60,305 bases of DNA from DASZOC01 sp035550975 (GCA_035550975.1 DASZOC010000012.1:1-60305); one strand, 5' to 3'. Positions 16,702 through 25,135 are shown, numbered from the stretch's first letter. Translations and numbers: made by a program. Notes: generated by a model not told the origin, from the sequence alone.

Positions 16702-16798
16702 CCGCGCCCAACCTGTCACGACAACGCACGTGTCGAGGTGGTCTAAGCCACTCGGGTTGTTTGTTGGCAGACGCTGCCGGCGCGCTCGGGAGCGGGGC

Positions 16799-17302
16799 TC
16801 AGCGGTAGTTGACGTATTGCAGGGGGATCCCGAAGTCGTGCTCTTTGAGCGACTGGATCACCTCTTGCAACGTGTCTCTGGACTTCGCCGAGACCCGCAC
16901 CTGGTCCCCCTGGATCGCTACCTGCGCCTTCATCTTCTGATCCTTGATGTGCTTGACGATCTCACGCGCTTTTTCGGTCGAGATGCCCTGGTTGATCGTC
17001 AAGGTCTGGCGCGCGGTGCCGCCGGCAGCGGGCTCTATCGTCCCGTGCTGCAACGACTTCAGAGACAGCTTGCGCTTGACGAACTTCTCCTCGAGAACCT
17101 TGACGACGTCTTTCACCTTCTGTTCGGTGTTCGCCTTCACCGTGATCGAGAGGCTCCCACCGTCGTCGGTCAGCTCCACGGAAGATCCGGTTCCCTTGAA
17201 GTCGAAGCGGGTCGTGATCTCGCGGGACGCTTGGTCGACCGCGTTGCGCACCTCTTGCGGGTCGATCTCCGAGACGACGTCGAACGAAGAGTCCTTGGCC
17301 AC
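16799..17302 (-). CDS. yajQ: YajQ-family nucleotide-binding protein
   Basis: This 167-residue protein has the family start SSFDVVSEIDPQEVRNAVDQ and the duplicated ferredoxin-like fold, including RFDFKGT, INQGISTEKAREIVKHIKD and VSAKSRDTLQEVI. YajQ proteins bind nucleotides and in Xanthomonas and Pseudomonas act as cyclic di-GMP effectors; they are cytoplasmic. The gene stands alone, 23 nt upstream of the response-regulator gene on the same strand. A c-di-GMP-like leader elsewhere in the window makes a second messenger role plausible but not proven. Confidence 0.92.
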   Translation of the reverse strand: MAKDSSFDVVSEIDPQEVRNAVDQASREITTRFDFKGTGSSVELTDDGGSLSITVKANTEQKVKDVVKVLEEKFVKRKLSLKSLQHGTIEPAAGGTARQTLTINQGISTEKAREIVKHIKDQKMKAQVAIQGDQVRVSAKSRDTLQEVIQSLKEHDFGIPLQYVNYR

Positions 17303-17325
17303 GGCCGGGAGGTTAACGGATGCAG

Positions 17326-17685
17326 TTAGCGGATGAGCGTCCCGAGGAGTGGGACGAGGTCACCGATCCGCTCCTTGTTGAGGTACGCATCGGCCCACTT
17401 CGGCCGGCGGTCGAGGATCGCGGAGAACGCGACGATCTTGCTGTCGGGCGTCAGCGTTCGCAGGATCTCGGCCGCTCCTTCGCCGTCGAGCCGGGGCAGC
17501 ATGTAGTCGAGGATCACGATGTCCGGCTGGTGATGGAGGGCCAGTGGAACCGCTTCGACGCCGTTCGAGGCCTCGCCGACGACGTCCATGCCCTCGGTCT
17601 CGCAGAGGACCCTGAGGACGTGGCGGATCTCTTCGTCGTCGTCGATGATCAGGACCGTCTTGTTCGCTTGTGAATCGTCGTCCAT
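17326..17685 (-). CDS. Single-domain response regulator (CheY-like receiver)
   Basis: The 119 residues form one receiver domain: acidic cluster D15-D17 (IIDDDEE), phosphoacceptor D60 (DIVILDYMLP), Ser88 in AFSA and Lys104 (YLNKERI). There is no output domain, so it must act by protein contact or as part of a phosphorelay. No histidine kinase is nearby. It lies downstream of the solute-binding lipoprotein gene and upstream of yajQ, all on the minus strand. Confidence 0.9.
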   Translation of the reverse strand: MDDDSQANKTVLIIDDDEEIRHVLRVLCETEGMDVVGEASNGVEAVPLALHHQPDIVILDYMLPRLDGEGAAEILRTLTPDSKIVAFSAILDRRPKWADAYLNKERIGDLVPLLGTLIR

Positions 17686-17705
17686 ATGCCCACCTTGAAG
17701 CCCGG

Positions 17706-17740
17706 AGCGTGGATTGTCCAGAGCGAGCCCGTTCCACGCT
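17706..17740. repeat. Inverted repeat between binding-protein and regulator genes
   Basis: AGCGTGGA (17706-17713) pairs perfectly with TCCACGCT (17733-17740) across a 19 nt loop. It lies in the 60 bp gap after the lipoprotein gene and before the response regulator. It could be a weak terminator or an mRNA processing hairpin; no T-run follows. Confidence 0.35.
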
Positions 17741-17745
17741 GAGCC

Positions 17746-18492
17746 CTAGGCGTTCTCCAGCTCGACCGGATACAGCGCGGCCGCATCCTCGACCGACATG
17801 ATCGGAACCGACGCCGGGTCGGGTTCGGCGAAGTATTGCGCGAGCCACCGCTCGTAGAAGCGCGACCAGTCGCCTTCGGCGTCGGCCTCGTTGATGACCT
17901 GGCTGACGATGGTCGCGAAGGTGGTCGTGCCGGTGCGCACGGCGGCCCCGTAGCCCTCCGTCGAATGCTGCTCGCCGCCGATCTTCGTCCCTGGGGACCG
18001 GTATGCACGACGCAGCAGCACCACATCGTGTCCCACCAGGCCCTCGTGCTCGCCCTCGACGATCACCCGCGTGTGGCCCACCCAGTAGGGGTCGGAGAAG
18101 GTGAATCGCTTCACCAAGCGTTCCGTTATGTACGTCATCGGGAAGACGACGTCCGCCGCCGTCTCTGCCTCCGGATCGTCCGGATCCGGGGTCACCATCT
18201 CGAGCAGCTCGTCGCTCGGAGCTGCCACGAACTCCGGCTCGACCCCGAGCGAGGCGGCGATCAACGCGCTCATGTCGACGAGGAAGCCTTCCGGCTCCCC
18301 GGTCTCGTCGACGATCGCGAACGGCGGGTAGTCCGCCGGCAGGCCGACCCGGAGCACGCCTCGTTGCTGGATCTGGCCCATGATGTTCGTCTCGGGGTCG
18401 TAGCGCTTGACCTTGTCGTTGCTCTCCTCCGGCGGCACGCAACCGACCAGGAGCACCAGCGCGCATACGACAGCGAGCAGCTTCGCAGACAT
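17746..18492 (-). CDS. Solitary solute-binding lipoprotein (SBP_bac_3 type)
   Basis: This 248-residue protein starts MSAKLLAVVCALVLLVGC, a lipoprotein signal with lipobox LVGC. The mature part follows the family 3 extracellular binding-protein pattern (GVLRVGLPADYPPFAIVDETG, GFLVDMSALIAASLGVEPEF, SDPYWVGHTRVIV), usual for polar amino acids. No permease or ATPase lies on its strand. It is divergent from aapJ and may be an extra receptor for that importer or a sensor. The longer frame upstream of 18492 is rejected because it would bury the signal peptide. Confidence 0.82.
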   Translation of the reverse strand: MSAKLLAVVCALVLLVGCVPPEESNDKVKRYDPETNIMGQIQQRGVLRVGLPADYPPFAIVDETGEPEGFLVDMSALIAASLGVEPEFVAAPSDELLEMVTPDPDDPEAETAADVVFPMTYITERLVKRFTFSDPYWVGHTRVIVEGEHEGLVGHDVVLLRRAYRSPGTKIGGEQHSTEGYGAAVRTGTTTFATIVSQVINEADAEGDWSRFYERWLAQYFAEPDPASVPIMSVEDAAALYPVELENA

Positions 18493-18589
18493 GGCCGGAA
18501 GCGTAGGGGACCTACCGAGGAACGGGTGCGCTCTGCTCCGCACCGCCTCGGCGGCCTGAAGCACCGGTCTCTGCCCCTCCTGGATTGTC

Positions 18590-18601
18590 CGGATGCATCC
18601 G
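18590..18601. promoter_or_regulatory. 12 bp perfect palindrome in the aapJ upstream region
   Basis: CGGATGCATCCG is a perfect palindrome about 75 bp before the aapJ start, inside the 183 bp divergent intergenic region. Its position suits an operator for either binding-protein gene. A possible -10 hexamer TATGCT follows at 18604-18609, but I find no convincing -35. Confidence 0.3.
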
Positions 18602-18675
18602 CTTATGCTCTCCGTTCCCTGACAGCGGGAAGCTCGGGGTGAAGATTCCGGAACGGCAAACAAGGGGGAGCGTGC

Positions 18676-19803
18676 ATGCGCAGTAGATGGATGAGGGTCG
18701 TCGCGGTTCTGGCGGTGGTTGCATTGGTAGGTATCGCGTGTGACCGCGAGACCGAGCCGGTAACAACCGACACCGAGACGGGCGAGAACGGCGATGCCGC
18801 GGCTCAAGGTGGCGGCCTGCTACAGGAGATCGTCGACCGCGGCACGCTGAACTGTGGCGTGAACGAGACCGTACCGGGCTTCGGTTTCGACCCGGGTGGC
18901 GGCGAGATCGACGGCTTCGACATCGACTTCTGCCGCGCGTTTGCGGCCGCGATCATCGGCGATCCCGAAGCGATCGAACTCATTCCGGTGGATGCGGACA
19001 ACCGTTTCATCGCGCTGCAGAACGGCGAATATGACGTCCTCGTGCGGAACACGACGTGGACCGCGAGCAGAGACGGGACCGAGGGCATCTTCTTCGCTCA
19101 CCCGAACTTCTACGACGGCCAGGCGATGATGGTGCGGGCGGGCGAGTTCTCGTCGATCGACGAGATGGACGGCGCCAACATCTGCGTGACCAGCGGTACG
19201 ACGACCGAGCTCAACCTGGCGGACTACTTCCAGCAGCGCGATCTCGACTTCACCCCCGTCACGTTTGCCGAGAACCCGCAGCTGCAGCGTGCGTTCATCC
19301 GCGAACGTTGCGACGGCTGGACGTCCGACCGCAGTCAGCTCGCCGGCATCAGGAGCGCGTGGCCCGACAACGCCGGGGGTCCCGAGTCGCTCGAGATCCT
19401 CGACGATGTCATGTCCAAAGAGCCGCTCGCGCCGGGCGTTCTCGACAGTGAGGTCCCGCTCGGCGACGCGATCAACATGGTCGTCAACGGGCTGATCCTC
19501 GCGGAGGAGTTGGGAGTTACGCAGCAGAACGTCGAAGACCTCGCCGCCGATCCGCAGGGCAACGGACCCATAGCCTCGTTGCTCGGCGCACCCGTTCCCG
19601 ACCCGGCCGGCGGCGAAGCCGCACCGGTTGACTTCGGACTCGGCCTCGACCTCGACTTCATGGTCAGAGCCATCAGCGCGGTCGGCAACTACGGCGAGAT
19701 CTTCGCTCGGCACCTCGGTCCGAACACCGAGCTCGGTCTCGAACGCGGGATCAACGCCCTGTGGACGGACGGCGGGATCCAGTACGCCATCCCGCTCCGT
19801 TAG
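18676..19803 (+). CDS. aapJ: General amino-acid ABC importer, binding lipoprotein
   Basis: This 375-residue protein has a lipoprotein signal (VVALVGIAC), an acidic Thr/Glu/Gly linker, then an AapJ-like domain (LLQEIVDRGTLNCGVNE, GFDIDFCRAFAAAI, WTSDRSQLAGIRS). The Cys pattern and the WTSDRSQL segment are typical of AapJ/BztA general L-amino-acid binding proteins. It captures amino acids outside the membrane for AapQ/AapM. GGGGGA sits about 7 nt before the ATG. A strong hairpin separates it from the permease genes, which would let it be made in excess. Confidence 0.9.
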   Translation: MRSRWMRVVAVLAVVALVGIACDRETEPVTTDTETGENGDAAAQGGGLLQEIVDRGTLNCGVNETVPGFGFDPGGGEIDGFDIDFCRAFAAAIIGDPEAIELIPVDADNRFIALQNGEYDVLVRNTTWTASRDGTEGIFFAHPNFYDGQAMMVRAGEFSSIDEMDGANICVTSGTTTELNLADYFQQRDLDFTPVTFAENPQLQRAFIRERCDGWTSDRSQLAGIRSAWPDNAGGPESLEILDDVMSKEPLAPGVLDSEVPLGDAINMVVNGLILAEELGVTQQNVEDLAADPQGNGPIASLLGAPVPDPAGGEAAPVDFGLGLDLDFMVRAISAVGNYGEIFARHLGPNTELGLERGINALWTDGGIQYAIPLR

Positions 19804-19828
19804 CAGGCAGAACACAGAACGTCACCAT

Positions 19829-19856
19829 CAGGGCCCGGCTATTCGGCCGGGCCCTG
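19829..19856 (+). terminator. Attenuating hairpin between aapJ and aapQ
   Basis: A perfect 11 bp stem (CAGGGCCCGGC / GCCGGGCCCTG) encloses a TATTCG loop, followed by only a short T run (ATGTTTGACC). Placed between binding protein and permease, it probably causes partial termination or stabilises the aapJ mRNA. Confidence 0.7.
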
Positions 19857-19884
19857 ATGTTTGACCACTATCTTTCTGTGAGCG

Positions 19885-21066
19885 ATGGCCACCTCACCTA
19901 GCAGCATGAAGCCGCCCCTGTGGCGAGACATACGTGTGCTTCACGTCGCGGGCCAGGTGGCCTTCGTCGTCCTCGTCGTTTTCGTTCTGCGCGAGATGTA
20001 CCTGAACGCGACGTTCTCGCTGGCGGAGCGGGGCCGGGTGCTCTCCTACGACTTCCTCGATAGCCGGGCCGGCTTCGGGATCAAAGAGACGTTCATCCCG
20101 TATACCCCTAACAGCAGCTTCTTGAGCGCCTTCCAGGTCGCCGTCGTGAACGCTTTGGTCGTGACCGGGGTCGGCATCGTGCTTGCGACGATCCTCGGGA
20201 TCTTCGTCGGCATCATGCGGCTCTCACCGAACTGGCTACTGCGCAAGATCTCGCAGGGCTACGTGGAGATCATCCGCAACATCCCCGCCCTCGTGCAGAT
20301 CATCTTCTGGTACACGGCCGTGATCCTGGCGATCCCGCGCCTCGAGAACAGCATCTCGATCTTCGGCTTCGCCTACATCTCCAATCGGGGGGCCGCCGTC
20401 CCGACGCTCGAAGGGGGCGAGGACTTCGGAACGTGGGGATTGTTCCTGCTGGCGGCGATCGTCGCTGCCTTTCTCGTCAGGCGATGGCGAACGAAGGTCT
20501 TCGACGACACCGGCCAACCCCATTACCGGTTCCTCTGGAGCAGCGGAACGCTCGTTGGGATCGCGGCGGTGGGCTACGTCGTGCTCGGCGACCCGTTCAC
20601 GATCGAAACCCCCGAGATCGGTCTTCGTAACCTCATCGGCGGCATCTCCGTAAGCCCCGAGTTCGCCGGAGTCCTCGTCGGGCTCGTGATCTACACCGCG
20701 GCGTTCATCGGGGAGATCGTGCGCGGCAGCATCCTCGCGGTCTCGAAGGGTCAGAAGGAAGCCGCTGAGGCGATCGGTCTACGGCCGAGCCAGCAGCTCC
20801 GTTATGTCGTGCTGCCCCAAGCACTGCGCATCGCTCTGCCGTCCGTCACGAATCAGTACCTGAACTTCTGGAAGAACACGAGCCTCGGTTTCTTCATCGG
20901 TTATCCCGAGATCATCAACATCACTCGGACGATGACGAACCAGGCGGGTCACGAGCTCGAAATCTTCTCTCTCCTCATCCTCATCTACCTCAGCGTGAGC
21001 CTGGCTCTGTCTCTCGTCATGAACATCCTGAACAAGACCGTCGCGCTCAGGGGAACGACGCGATGA
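19885..21066 (+). CDS. aapQ: General amino-acid ABC importer permease
   Basis: This 393-residue polytopic protein has the HEEE-family permease organisation: an N-terminal helix, a long periplasmic segment, then the conserved coupling loop EAAEAIGLRPSQQLRYVVLPQ. Family features RNIPALVQIIFWY and FWKNTSLGFFIGYPE match AapQ/BztB. It pairs with AapM to form the channel. The stop overlaps aapM (ATGA). Confidence 0.92.
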   Translation: MATSPSSMKPPLWRDIRVLHVAGQVAFVVLVVFVLREMYLNATFSLAERGRVLSYDFLDSRAGFGIKETFIPYTPNSSFLSAFQVAVVNALVVTGVGIVLATILGIFVGIMRLSPNWLLRKISQGYVEIIRNIPALVQIIFWYTAVILAIPRLENSISIFGFAYISNRGAAVPTLEGGEDFGTWGLFLLAAIVAAFLVRRWRTKVFDDTGQPHYRFLWSSGTLVGIAAVGYVVLGDPFTIETPEIGLRNLIGGISVSPEFAGVLVGLVIYTAAFIGEIVRGSILAVSKGQKEAAEAIGLRPSQQLRYVVLPQALRIALPSVTNQYLNFWKNTSLGFFIGYPEIINITRTMTNQAGHELEIFSLLILIYLSVSLALSLVMNILNKTVALRGTTR

Positions 21067-22319
21067 GCGACGAGATCCGCAAACGCGAGCTGCGCGGTCT
21101 GCAGGAGGACGTGAGCCGGGCGACGCTGCCGGACGAGGGCAGGGTCGTGGAGTCCGCGCCCGCGAAGGAACCGAAGACGCCCGGCGAGTGGATCCGGCTG
21201 AACCTATTCTCCGGCCCCTTCAACTCGATATTGACGATCGTCGCCGCGGTATTCCTCGTCTTCCTCGTGTTCCAGGCGTTCGGGTTCGTCTTCCTCAACA
21301 GCGACTGGCGTGTCATCCAGGTGCGGATGAAGGGTTACATGGTCGGAAGTTTCCCGATCGACGAGGTCTGGCGCGTGTGGTCGTCGCTCTATCTCGTGAC
21401 GGCGCTTGCGGGTTTCTCGGCCGGCGATTCAGTGCGTCTTCCTCGGGGCCGTTCTCTCGTAGGCGGAGTTATCGCGGCGGTCGTGGCCACGGTCATCGTC
21501 GTCTACACGACTCAGACCGGGCTCGTGCGGCTCCTCGCCGCCGCGATTCCCGCGCTCTTCCTCGCCAGCAACGTCGTAGGGCGGCTCGTTCCCCCCAAGA
21601 CGATGCGGCGCATCCGGACATGGGGGTGGGTGCTGATCTTCCCCGCGATCATGATCGTGATCCGCGGCTTCGACGGCGTCGCCCCGAACGAGTGGGAAGG
21701 CCTGTTCTTCAACCTGATCGCCGCGGCCGTCGGGATCTTCGCGTCCTTCCCGATCGGCATCGCGCTCGCGATCGGACGGCGCAGCGAGCTTCCCGCGATC
21801 CGTGGGTTCAGTGTGGTCGTGATCGAGGTCTTCCGCGGCGTGCCTCTCGTCGCGTGGTTGATCTTCTCGAGGTTCATCGTGGACCTTCTATTGCCGCCAC
21901 AGCTGGACCTTCCCGACATCATCAAGGCATTCGTGGTGATGACGATGTTCAGCGCCGCGTATATCGCCGAGATCGTCCGCGGGGGTATCCAGGGTGTGCA
22001 CTCGGGTCAGTACGAGGCCGCTCGGGCCCTCGGCCTGCCCACAACCCGCATGATGGCCTTGATCGTGTTGCCGCAGGCGTTGCGCGCCACGATCCCTGCA
22101 CTGATCGGGCATTTCATCAGCCTGTTCAAGGACACGGCGCTGTTCTCCGCCATCGCCGTGACCGAGCTCCTGGATGCCGCGATGCGCCTGGGGCTCGAAT
22201 TCCAAGGTCAGGACGCTCAGACGCTCGTTTTCGCGGCTCTCATCTTCTGGACCATCGCATTCAGCATGTCGAGGTGGAGTCAGCGCCTAGAGTTGCGGCT
22301 CGGAGTAGGGGAGAGATAG
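21063..22319 (+). CDS. aapM: General amino-acid ABC importer permease
   Basis: This 418-residue partner permease has a ~45-residue charged cytoplasmic N-terminus, several helices, and the coupling loop YEAARALGLPTTRMMALIVLPQ with EVFRGVPLVAWLIF ahead of it. Its length and split architecture match AapM/BztC. It overlaps aapQ by four bases and abuts aapP without a gap. Confidence 0.92.
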   Translation: MSDEIRKRELRGLQEDVSRATLPDEGRVVESAPAKEPKTPGEWIRLNLFSGPFNSILTIVAAVFLVFLVFQAFGFVFLNSDWRVIQVRMKGYMVGSFPIDEVWRVWSSLYLVTALAGFSAGDSVRLPRGRSLVGGVIAAVVATVIVVYTTQTGLVRLLAAAIPALFLASNVVGRLVPPKTMRRIRTWGWVLIFPAIMIVIRGFDGVAPNEWEGLFFNLIAAAVGIFASFPIGIALAIGRRSELPAIRGFSVVVIEVFRGVPLVAWLIFSRFIVDLLLPPQLDLPDIIKAFVVMTMFSAAYIAEIVRGGIQGVHSGQYEAARALGLPTTRMMALIVLPQALRATIPALIGHFISLFKDTALFSAIAVTELLDAAMRLGLEFQGQDAQTLVFAALIFWTIAFSMSRWSQRLELRLGVGER

Positions 22320-23114
22320 ATGGCAGACGACATCGGTTCGACCGCAGCATCCGACGTTTCCCCTGCGGGGAGCGCCGCGTCGAACGGCCACATGATCGTG
22401 GCCGAAGACGTCAAGAAGTGGTTCGGCAACTTCCAGGCACTCAACGGCATCTCGACGACCGTCCGCAAAGGCGAGGTCGTGGTCATCGTCGGCCCCTCCG
22501 GCTCCGGCAAGTCCACGTTCATCCGCACGATCAATCGGTTGGAACGTCACGACGAGGGCCGGATCGTCGTCGACGGTATCGAGCTGACCGACGACATCCG
22601 CAACATCTCCCAGATCCGCAGCGAGGTCGGGATGGTCTTCCAGTCCTTCAACCTGTTCCCGCACCTGAGCGTGATGCAGAACATCACCCTCGGCCCCCGC
22701 AACGTGCGGCACTGGAACCGGAAAAAGGCCGAAGAGGGCGCGATGCAGCTGCTCGAGCGTGTCGGCATCCCGGAGCAGGCGGAGAAGTACCCCGCGGCCC
22801 TATCCGGGGGTCAACAACAGCGTGTCGCCATCGCGCGCGCCCTCGCGATGCAACCCAAGATCATGCTCTTCGACGAGCCGACGTCGGCCCTTGATCCCGA
22901 GATGATCAAGGAGGTCCTCGATGTCATGAAGGAGCTGGCGCAGTCGGGCATGACGATGATCGTCGTGACGCACGAGATCGGCTTCGCGAAGGAGGTCGCC
23001 GACCGCGTCCTGTTCTTCGACGATGGTGTGCTCGTAGAGGAAGCAACGCCGGAGACCTTCTTTTCGAACCCGCAGCACGACCGGACGAAGCTGTTCCTGT
23101 CCCAGATCCTCTAG
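22320..23114 (+). CDS. aapP: General amino-acid ABC importer ATPase
   Basis: This 264-residue ATPase has Walker A GPSGSGKST, Q-loop MVFQSFNLFPHLSV, signature LSGGQQQRVAIARALA, Walker B IMLFDEPTSALDPEM and the switch histidine in VVTHEIGFA. It follows the polar amino-acid (GlnQ/AapP) subfamily closely. A GGGGAGAG site lies inside the end of aapM. It closes the aapJQMP operon. The last 12 bases are duplicated just downstream, where they form the end of the convergent gene. Confidence 0.94.
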   Translation: MADDIGSTAASDVSPAGSAASNGHMIVAEDVKKWFGNFQALNGISTTVRKGEVVVIVGPSGSGKSTFIRTINRLERHDEGRIVVDGIELTDDIRNISQIRSEVGMVFQSFNLFPHLSVMQNITLGPRNVRHWNRKKAEEGAMQLLERVGIPEQAEKYPAALSGGQQQRVAIARALAMQPKIMLFDEPTSALDPEMIKEVLDVMKELAQSGMTMIVVTHEIGFAKEVADRVLFFDDGVLVEEATPETFFSNPQHDRTKLFLSQIL

Positions 23115-23128
23115 CGGTCGCAGATCCT

Positions 23129-23383
23129 CTAGAGATATCCGAGGGACTCCAGGCGCTTGCGGATCGCCTCGATCTCGTCGGGCGAGAGAGGCTCGACCTC
23201 GGACGGGCCCTCCGCCGGCGTCTGCGGCACGCGTCCGTGGTGGGACACGAGGTCGCGCAGCACGTAGACGGCGAACTCCGTCACGGAGTGGAACCCGGAG
23301 CCTTCGATCACCTGCTTCAGCTGTTGGTACAGCGGCCGCGGGATCTTCAGGGTGACGTGCGCGTCACCGCGTTCGGGCTTCAT
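23129..23383 (-). CDS. Ribbon-helix-helix (CopG/MetJ-like) DNA-binding protein
   Basis: This 84-residue protein has the RHH pattern: a beta strand AHVTLKIPRPLY, helix QQLKQVIEGSGF, then HSVTEFAVYVLRDLVSHH, followed by an acidic/proline linker and a short C-terminal helix (SPDEIEAIRKRLESLGYL). Its ATG overlaps the stop of the symporter gene (ATGA), so the two are co-translated. Inferred role: repressor of its own operon, through the 18 bp palindrome in front of the symporter gene. RHH dimers usually bind short palindromic or repeated operators, which fits. Confidence 0.75.
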   Translation of the reverse strand: MKPERGDAHVTLKIPRPLYQQLKQVIEGSGFHSVTEFAVYVLRDLVSHHGRVPQTPAEGPSEVEPLSPDEIEAIRKRLESLGYL

Positions 23384-24477
23384 GCCACGAGCCCCGAGAA
23401 CACGACGAACGCGATCGGAACCAGGAAGAGGCCGGCCGTGAACCCCGCGAGGCGCGGCTTGCTGCGGACCATCGACTTCTGGAACTTCCAGACGCCCTTG
23501 CGCACCGGCTCGTAGAAGAAGCCCAGCAGGACGAGAGACACGATCGTCGTCCCGATGATCCCTGCGAGCACGATGCGCACCGCGGCGGCGGAGCCGAGGA
23601 GGAACGCCGCCAGCAGCGTGTCGCCGAGGGTCGTGATGTTCGCTCCCATGATGTAGGGCAGCATCGCCTCCCGCTTCACGTATCCCTTGGAGTTCAGAGG
23701 GACCAGTACCGTCAGGGCAACCGACACCGACATCGTGACGAGCGCGACGAGCAGGCCGAGGCCGAACATCGGCCATTTCCTCTTGAGCCACCCCAGGCGC
23801 GATTGTTCGATCGCTTCCTCGCTCATCTCCGGCAGGACCGTGTCGATCAGCTTGAAGCTCACCAAGAGGATGCCGAGGCCACCGATGAACAGCACGAGAG
23901 CGGGGAGGTCCTGGATCCGGTCGATCATGCCTCCGTAGACGAAGTCGATCAGATCGGTGAACCGCGTGGGGAACGAGAGGTCCAGCCGCCGGAACGGAGC
24001 GGATCGCAGCAGGAAAAACGCGATCACGGCACCCGGCACGTAGATGAGCGCCGTCGTGCTCAGCGCCAGCACCGCGGTCGATACCGGCTTGACCTTCTCT
24101 CCCTGCCCCGTCGCGCGCAGGGCGTAGATCACGGCCACGAGCAAGACGACGAAGGCGGCCCCGAGGCGCGACCCCGTGAGCATCGTGAACCCCTGGATCT
24201 CGGTGATCGAGTCCGCCGCGACCAGCGTCAGGGCGGATGCGGCGATCGGCGAGCCGGATAGGACCAGCAACGCCCCCAGCCACCCCAGGCCGAACGTGGA
24301 TCCCGCGTTCTTTACGAGCAGCCCGCCCTCTTTGAGGATGTCGAGGCTCGCCGCACCCGTCTTCATGATCTGGAGGGCCCCGACGAACAGGAACAGGGCG
24401 AGCAGGAAGCGGGCCGCCCACGCCGCGCGCGCGGCGAACGTGGCCGACCGCGGCGCAGTGGAGACGGAGCTGGTCAT
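23380..24477 (-). CDS. Na/Pi cotransporter-like membrane protein
   Basis: This 365-residue protein has about nine hydrophobic helices. The repeated motifs SGSPIAASALTLV and MGANITTLGDTLLAA resemble the inverted-repeat QSSSATT and GANIGTT signatures of the NptA/YjbB sodium-phosphate family, but both are diverged. The substrate could be phosphate or another anion. No PhoU domain is attached. The promoter region carries a perfect 18 bp palindrome, and the next gene is an overlapping RHH regulator. Confidence 0.75.
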   Translation of the reverse strand: MTSSVSTAPRSATFAARAAWAARFLLALFLFVGALQIMKTGAASLDILKEGGLLVKNAGSTFGLGWLGALLVLSGSPIAASALTLVAADSITEIQGFTMLTGSRLGAAFVVLLVAVIYALRATGQGEKVKPVSTAVLALSTTALIYVPGAVIAFFLLRSAPFRRLDLSFPTRFTDLIDFVYGGMIDRIQDLPALVLFIGGLGILLVSFKLIDTVLPEMSEEAIEQSRLGWLKRKWPMFGLGLLVALVTMSVSVALTVLVPLNSKGYVKREAMLPYIMGANITTLGDTLLAAFLLGSAAAVRIVLAGIIGTTIVSLVLLGFFYEPVRKGVWKFQKSMVRSKPRLAGFTAGLFLVPIAFVVFSGLVA

Positions 24478-24492
24478 CGCGTGCTTCTTATA

Positions 24493-24510
24493 ACACTCCT
24501 ATAGGAGTGT
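24493..24510. promoter_or_regulatory. Perfect 18 bp palindrome, candidate RHH operator
   Basis: ACACTCCTATAGGAGTGT reads identically on both strands and ends 15 bp before the symporter start codon. A TATAAG hexamer follows at once on the minus strand and could be the -10 box of a short-leader promoter, so a bound protein would block transcription. The co-transcribed RHH protein is the natural candidate. Confidence 0.6.
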
Positions 24511-24572
24511 CAGGCGCCGACGCCGGCAGCGCTGCGCGGGACACGGGCTCGCGGCGCAAAGCCCGGAAAACA

Positions 24573-24601
24573 GCAGAGCCCCCGGGGCGCGGGGGCTCTG
24601 C
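24573..24601 (-). terminator. Hairpin terminator after the CAP-domain gene
   Basis: A perfect 12 bp stem (GCAGAGCCCCCG / CGGGGGCTCTGC) with a 5 nt loop lies 37 nt past the stop of the minus-strand CAP gene. Reading the minus strand, TGTTTTCC follows, a modest T run. Confidence 0.75.
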
Positions 24602-24638
24602 GTTCGTCAGACCTCGCTGGGAGTCGAGGCCGAGATCT

Positions 24639-25133
24639 CTAGCACTTCGGCATGGAGAGGGGGGTACCGGGATCGGTGACCGCCTCGAAGATGACCGTCA
24701 CCCACATGCGCCCGTTCTTCTTCAGGACGCCGATCCCGACGTGGCGGAAGGTCGCGTTCATGATGTTCTCGCGGTGAGCGGGCGAGTCCATGAACGCCTG
24801 GTGCAGCGAGGCGACGGTCGAGCCGACGCCGACGTTCTCGCCGAGGATGATCCAGTTCGTGACCCGGTTGCGGAGCTTGTCCGACGGCGTGTGGTACAGC
24901 TCGTTGCGGGTGACCATCTCCTTGGTGTGGACACGGGCCGCCTTCGAGAGCTCGGGGTCGAGGCTGAGCTTGCCGAGGCCGGCGTTCGTCCGGGCCCCGT
25001 TCATCTTGCGGTTGAACCCCTTCTCGGACGTCTTGTAGGTCCAGCAGGGATTGTCGGCGGCGACTGCGGAGCCGGCCGGCAGGAGCGTGGCGAGCACGGC
25101 TCCGGCAAATAGTATCGATGCAACCTTACGCAT
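24639..25133 (-). CDS. Secreted CAP/SCP-domain protein
   Basis: This 164-residue protein has a signal peptide (residues 1-26, MRKVASILFAGAVLATLLPA) and a compact CAP domain: NGARTNAGLGKLSLDPELS, HTKEMVTRNELYHT, LGENVGVGSTVASLHQAFMDSPAHRENIM. The His and Glu residues of the CAP cavity are present. Two cysteines (NPCW and the final PKC) may form a disulfide. Bacterial CAP proteins are secreted and mostly uncharacterised. GGGAGGAATC precedes the ATG at 25133. A structured c-di-GMP-like leader sits directly upstream, and a strong terminator follows. Confidence 0.9.
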   Translation of the reverse strand: MRKVASILFAGAVLATLLPAGSAVAADNPCWTYKTSEKGFNRKMNGARTNAGLGKLSLDPELSKAARVHTKEMVTRNELYHTPSDKLRNRVTNWIILGENVGVGSTVASLHQAFMDSPAHRENIMNATFRHVGIGVLKKNGRMWVTVIFEAVTDPGTPLSMPKC

Positions 25134-25135
25134 GA

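Noticed and set aside
15690..16720. Target-site duplication around the DUF559 unit
   Set aside because: Bases just outside the two ends (…GACGTAG and CCGCGCC…) do not match, so transposition with duplication is not supported.
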